From NCBI GenBank assembly GCA_030824275.1, contig JAVBXY010000036.1:124001-188000 (forward strand): a stretch of DNA of 64,000 nucleotides, given 5' to 3'. Positions 61,303-64,000 of this stretch are shown here, piece by piece. Positions within the stretch are counted from its first letter, which is position 1. Each line of letters opens with the position of its first letter. The notes under the pieces are model-generated. The model was not told the origin of the DNA and did no database searches. It worked only from the letters and a program-made list of their open reading frames with translations. Source of the DNA: Rhodocyclaceae bacterium. Lineage in GTDB: Bacteria; Pseudomonadota; Gammaproteobacteria; Burkholderiales; Rhodocyclaceae. Made by a program: the position numbers and the translations under genes.

Positions 61303-62010
61303 CTAGGCCTCCCAGCGCACCGACACCGCCAGCACGTAGCCGGCGCCGTATACCGTCTTGATCAGGTGCGGTGATTGCGTGTCGTCACGCAGGCGCTTGC
61401 GTAGGCGCGAGACGCGCACGTCAATGCTGCGGTCAAAGGGTTGCAGGTCGCTGCCGCCGGCCAGTTGTTCGCGGGACAGCACCCGGTTGGGCTTTTCCAG
61501 CAGGGTCAGCAGCAGGCGCGCCTCGGCGGCGCCGAGTACTTCCACGTCGCCATCGGGCGCGGTCAGCGTGAAGCTGGCGGGATCGTAGCGCCAGCCATCG
61601 AAGAGCGCTATACGCCGCGCCTCGCCGGCAGCGGCGGCCGGATTGCGCCGACGCAGGATGCTGCGGATGCGGGCCACCAGTTCGCGCGGCTCGAAGGGCT
61701 TGACCACGTAATCATCGGCGCCGAGTTCGAGGCCCAGCACGCGGTCAGAGACCACGTCGCGACCGGTGAGGATCAGCACGCCGCAATCGCAGCGGCCGCG
61801 CAGCTCGCGCACCACGTCCATGCCGTCGCGGTCGGGCAGGCCAAGATCAAGCACCACCAGTTCCGGCACGCGCTGGGCGAGATTGCCCAGCAGTTCGCCA
61901 GCGGTGCGGAACCATTGGCTGTCAAAACCGTATTCGCGCAGGGTGCGCGTCACCGTATCGGCCACCAGTGGATCGTCCTCGACGACGAAAATGGTTTCGC
62001 GCCCGCTCAT
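61303..62010 (-). CDS. OmpR-family response regulator
   Basis: A 235-residue regulator. Receiver domain: acidic pair in FVVEDDPLVAD, phosphoacceptor in VVLDLGLPDRDG, Lys in DDYVVKPFEPRE. A winged-helix OmpR-type DNA-binding domain follows (LLTLLEKPNRVLSREQL … IDVRVSRLRKRL, IKTVYGAGYVL). Its ATG overlaps the stop of the hybrid sensor kinase gene (four bases), so they form a coupled operon. Confidence 0.95.
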   Translation of the reverse strand: MSGRETIFVVEDDPLVADTVTRTLREYGFDSQWFRTAGELLGNLAQRVPELVVLDLGLPDRDGMDVVRELRGRCDCGVLILTGRDVVSDRVLGLELGADDYVVKPFEPRELVARIRSILRRRNPAAAAGEARRIALFDGWRYDPASFTLTAPDGDVEVLGAAEARLLLTLLEKPNRVLSREQLAGGSDLQPFDRSIDVRVSRLRKRLRDDTQSPHLIKTVYGAGYVLAVSVRWEA

Positions 62011-63935
62011 GATCGGCAGCCAGCCAGGGCAGCGGCCAGTTCCTCGCCGTTGAAAGGTTTGGCCAGCAGGGGAAATTCGTCCGCCGGAACATCCACGCGG
62101 CCGGCATAGCCGCTCATCAGCAAGACACCGACTCCGGGCCGGATCTCGCGTACGCGGCGCGCAAGGGTCAGGCCGTCCACGCCGCCGGGCATGACCAGGT
62201 CGCTGACCACCAGCGCAATGTCTTCGAGCTGTTCGAGCAGCGCCATGGCTTCGGCCCCCGAGCTGGCCTCGATCACCGGATAGCCAAGAGCGATGAGCTG
62301 CATGCGCACCACGCGGCGCACCTCGGCGGCGTCCTCCACCAGCAACACCAGGCCGTGGCCGGCAACGGCGGGCAGCGAGCCCATGCCTTCCGCACCGCTT
62401 TCGGCAACTGGCGCACAGCGCGGCAACGACAGCGCAGCCTCGGTGCCTTCGCCAGGCACGCTGGACAGGCGCAGGTCGCCGCCGGACTGGCGGGCGAAAC
62501 CATAGACCATGGAGAGGCCAAGACCGCTGCCGTCGGCGTAACTCTTGGTGGTGAAGAAGGGTTCGAGGGCACGGGCCAGCACCGGTGCGCTCATGCCGCA
62601 GCCGGTGTCGGTGACGGTGATATCGATGCTCTCCTCGCCTCTGGCGCGGGCGGCGATGCTCAGGGTGCCGCCGCCGGGCATGGCGTCGCGGGCGTTGAAA
62701 GCAAAATTGAGTAGCGCATTTTCCAGTTGATGGGCATCGGTCAGCGCCCACAGCGGCGCTTCCGGCAGTCGTGTCAGGACGACGATGTTCTCCGGCAGCG
62801 AACGCCGCAACAGCGGCAGCAACTCGCCGATCAGGCGACCCACGTCCACCGGTTGCGGCTCCAGCGGCTGCTGGCGAGCGAAGGTAAGCAGGCGGCGGAT
62901 CAGCTCGACGCCCCGCCGGGCTGCGGTCAGCGCCGGATCGAGGCAGTCGGTCACCGTGCCGTCCTCGGGCCGCTTGTCGCGCAAGGCGGCAAGATTGCCG
63001 ATGACCACGGTGAGCATGTTGTTGAAATCGTGGGCGAGGCCGCCGGCCAACTGGCCCACCGCTTCCATCTTGCGCGCCTGGAGCAGCGCGGCCTGGGTGT
63101 TCTTCTGCTCGGTGACGTCGGCGGACAGCACGTAGGCGCCGAGCACCTTGCCGTCGGCGCCGAACTCGGGCACCAGGGTACTGGCGGCATGATGCACGCT
63201 GCCGTCGCCACGGCGCAGGGAATATTCGTAGCTGACGCTCCGCCCGGCCAGTACCGCATCGAGATGCGGTTTCAATTCCGCGTAGAGGCGATCACCGACC
63301 ACTTCCTCGACCTCACGGCCGGCGACGTCCTCCTTGCGCCGGCCGAACCATTCGGCATAGCCACGATTGGCAAAACGATAGATTCGCCCGTGGTCGAAGT
63401 AGGCGATCAGCGCCGGAACGGCATCGGTGATCAGGCGCAGGCGCTCCTCGCTGCGCGTCAGCGCCTCGGTGCGCTCGCGCACGCGGCGTTCCAGTTCGCT
63501 GTTCTGTTCGCGGATCAGGTGCTCAATGTTGCGTTGCTCGGTGACGTCGGTGTAGAGCGTGACGAAGCCGCGTCCCGGCACCGGCTCGCCACGCACGGCG
63601 ATGATCCGGCCGTTGGGGCGGATGCGCTCGAAATAGTGCGGCGAAAAAGAACGCGCCGCATTGACGCGCTCGGCCACCAGTTCCTCGATGGGACCGGGAC
63701 CGTATTCGCCGCGCTCGGCGTTGTAGCGCATGAAGGCGTCGAAGGGCATGCCGAAGCGGCCAAACTCGGGCGGGAACTCCAGCATCTCGATGAAGCTGCG
63801 GTTCCAGGCCACCAGCCGCAGGTCGGCGTCGATGATGGTGAAACCCTGATTCACCATGTCCAGTCCCGCCTGCATCAGATCGAGGCGGGCAACGTTGTCG
63901 GCCATATCCACCGGCGGAAACGAAAGGGACGTCAT
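62007..63935 (-). CDS. Hybrid PAS sensor kinase with receiver domain
   Basis: A 642-residue cytoplasmic hybrid kinase. Two PAS domains (~20-140, GLDMVNQGFTIIDADLRLVA; ~165-285, VPALIAYFDHGRIYRFANRG) are followed by a HisKA-type H-box GGLAHDFNNMLTVVIGNLAA, HATPase NALLNFAFNARDAM … SGLGLSMVYGF, and a C-terminal receiver with LVLLVEDAAEVRRV and VVSDLVMPGGVDGL. The PAS with 'GFTIIDADLRLVAWN' is characteristic of the PAS-7 kinases. No membrane helices. The promoter lies near the window end. Confidence 0.95.
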   Translation of the reverse strand: MTSLSFPPVDMADNVARLDLMQAGLDMVNQGFTIIDADLRLVAWNRSFIEMLEFPPEFGRFGMPFDAFMRYNAERGEYGPGPIEELVAERVNAARSFSPHYFERIRPNGRIIAVRGEPVPGRGFVTLYTDVTEQRNIEHLIREQNSELERRVRERTEALTRSEERLRLITDAVPALIAYFDHGRIYRFANRGYAEWFGRRKEDVAGREVEEVVGDRLYAELKPHLDAVLAGRSVSYEYSLRRGDGSVHHAASTLVPEFGADGKVLGAYVLSADVTEQKNTQAALLQARKMEAVGQLAGGLAHDFNNMLTVVIGNLAALRDKRPEDGTVTDCLDPALTAARRGVELIRRLLTFARQQPLEPQPVDVGRLIGELLPLLRRSLPENIVVLTRLPEAPLWALTDAHQLENALLNFAFNARDAMPGGGTLSIAARARGEESIDITVTDTGCGMSAPVLARALEPFFTTKSYADGSGLGLSMVYGFARQSGGDLRLSSVPGEGTEAALSLPRCAPVAESGAEGMGSLPAVAGHGLVLLVEDAAEVRRVVRMQLIALGYPVIEASSGAEAMALLEQLEDIALVVSDLVMPGGVDGLTLARRVREIRPGVGVLLMSGYAGRVDVPADEFPLLAKPFNGEELAAALAGCRS

Positions 63936-64000
63936 GGCCTGATTTTAGGCCGCAAAGAGGGCGATTTTCACGGTGATACGATTCGATACATTGCACCAAC

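Overview
The window looks like a chromosomal segment of a GC-rich betaproteobacterium, probably a member of the Rhodocyclales or a close relative (inference). The evidence is the order petA-petB-petC-sspA-sspB, the dnaX-ybaB-recR block, many c-di-GMP and PAS signalling proteins, and an aromatic degradation cluster. Housekeeping genes are intact and the sequence is close-packed. It has a tRNA-Arg(CCT), a small SRP RNA, and the usual translation and repair genes (trhP, ettA, uup, prfC, recJ, recR, dnaX).

Layout. 1-10.7 kb: a truncated GGDEF/EAL protein, trhP, a ccdAB toxin-antitoxin pair, ettA, an unknown exported protein, a hydrolase, a PAS sensor kinase, uup and a rubrerythrin. 10.9-14.1 kb: tRNA-Arg, a coiled-coil protein and a GAF-GAF-PAS class III nucleotide cyclase. 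14.1-18 kb: sspB, sspA and the cytochrome bc1 operon, all on the minus strand. 18-22.6 kb: CoA transferase, recR, ybaB, dnaX, a Spy/CpxP-like protein and ffs. 22.6-30.4 kb: hydrolase, srkA-like kinase, a 2-keto acid decarboxylase divergent from an Lrp regulator, an MFS transporter and comEC. 30.4-36.9 kb: a pirin with a LysR regulator, then 3-hydroxybenzoate/gentisate degradation (6-monooxygenase, gentisate dioxygenase, fumarylpyruvate hydrolase) with LysR and MarR regulators. 36.9-44.5 kb: DUF2062, lolD-lolC/E, a phosphoglycerate-mutase-like protein, recJ, vapBC and small stress-type proteins. 45.2-51.2 kb: an integron cassette array without an integrase. 51.7-64 kb: ornithine cyclodeaminase homologue, chemoreceptor, PAS-GGDEF-EAL protein, CBS and DJ-1 proteins, prfC, and an OmpR-type regulator with a hybrid sensor kinase.

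Two things stand out. First, 45.2-51.2 kb holds about a dozen attC sites separated by small unknown or membrane-protein genes. Asymmetry between the attC half sites shows that the array runs on the minus strand. One attC carries an expanded loop that holds the ribosome binding site and start codon of a gene. Second, a short repeat (consensus about GCCGTNYCRCCAGCGCCGAC followed by TTTT) occurs about 19 times across the window. It lies between genes, inside integron cassettes and in frame inside coding sequences (trhP, uup twice, dnaX, the decarboxylase, lolD, the recJ-upstream gene, a ribbon-helix-helix gene). In comEC it appears twice in a longer form that carries the same extra 60 bp. It looks like an undescribed family of miniature repeats that can be translated. 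All functional statements rest on reading motifs by eye; no database search was run.
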